Assembly (NCBI GenBank): GCA_946479335.1
Contig: CAMLFP010000096.1
Span: 1 to 15,587 of the forward strand
DNA: 15,587 nt
Origin: an uncultured Archangium sp.
Lineage (GTDB): Bacteria; Myxococcota; Myxococcia; Myxococcales; Myxococcaceae
Direction: 5' to 3'
The position numbers and the translations under genes are program-made. The number at the start of each line of letters is the position of its first letter. Position 1 is the first letter of the stretch. Positions 15,586 to 15,587 of the stretch are shown here, in pieces. The notes beneath the pieces were generated by a model. That model was not told the origin of the DNA and made no database searches. It worked only from the letters and a program-made list of their open reading frames with translations.

Positions 15586-15587
15586 GC

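Overview
The window is high-GC DNA with dense, mostly short-gapped genes. It very probably comes from a myxobacterium or close relative (Myxococcota). The best taxonomic clue is two clear paralogues of the Myxococcus paralogous family TIGR02265/DUF2378, one near each end. Lipoproteins rich in Gly, Asp and Pro after the lipidated Cys, a cNMP-GGDEF protein, and hypothetical membrane proteins of myxobacterial flavour agree with this. I saw no tRNA, rRNA, CRISPR array, transposase or phage gene.

Left block (1-4435, all minus strand): a secreted lipoprotein (4435-3194), a DUF2378 protein (3161-2592), and a large PLP enzyme that runs off the left edge (2483-1). The PLP enzyme is an alpha-oxoamine synthase (serine palmitoyltransferase/BioF fold) fused to a C-terminal GNAT/FemAB-like acyltransferase. 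Positions 4582-4771 (plus) hold the collapsed remains of an SRPBCC (START-like) gene. It keeps its beginning and its end in two different frames and has lost its middle.

Centre-left (4772-7341): a probable minus-strand operon of a MarR-family regulator (6896), a cyclic-nucleotide-binding-domain/GGDEF diguanylate cyclase (6407) and an uncharacterised protein (5386). It is divergent from a plus-strand SnoaL/NTF2-like protein (6943). The 46-base divergent gap carries three CACAAC cores, two direct and one inverted, and is a convincing MarR operator. Centre (7343-9527): argG (argininosuccinate synthase, minus), divergent from a 55-residue single-span membrane protein. That small gene is translationally coupled (GTGA overlap) to a spermidine-synthase-like methyltransferase-fold protein. 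Centre-right (9535-11381): a single-haem c-type cytochrome lipoprotein (minus), then a gene-poor stretch of about 580 bp with traces of a decayed minus-strand gene.

Right block (11382-15585, all plus): a two-span membrane protein, an FGGY (xylulokinase-like) sugar kinase, a strong sphingosine-1-phosphate lyase homologue, and a second DUF2378 protein.

The most interesting reading joins the two ends. A serine-palmitoyltransferase-type enzyme fused to an acyltransferase could make and N-acylate a long-chain base, and a sphingosine-1-phosphate lyase could break such a base down. Each lies directly next to its own DUF2378 paralogue. This suggests a dispersed sphingolipid-type metabolic locus in which DUF2378 proteins are lipid-pathway partners. 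The enzyme families are read directly from motifs; the shared pathway and the DUF2378 role are inference.
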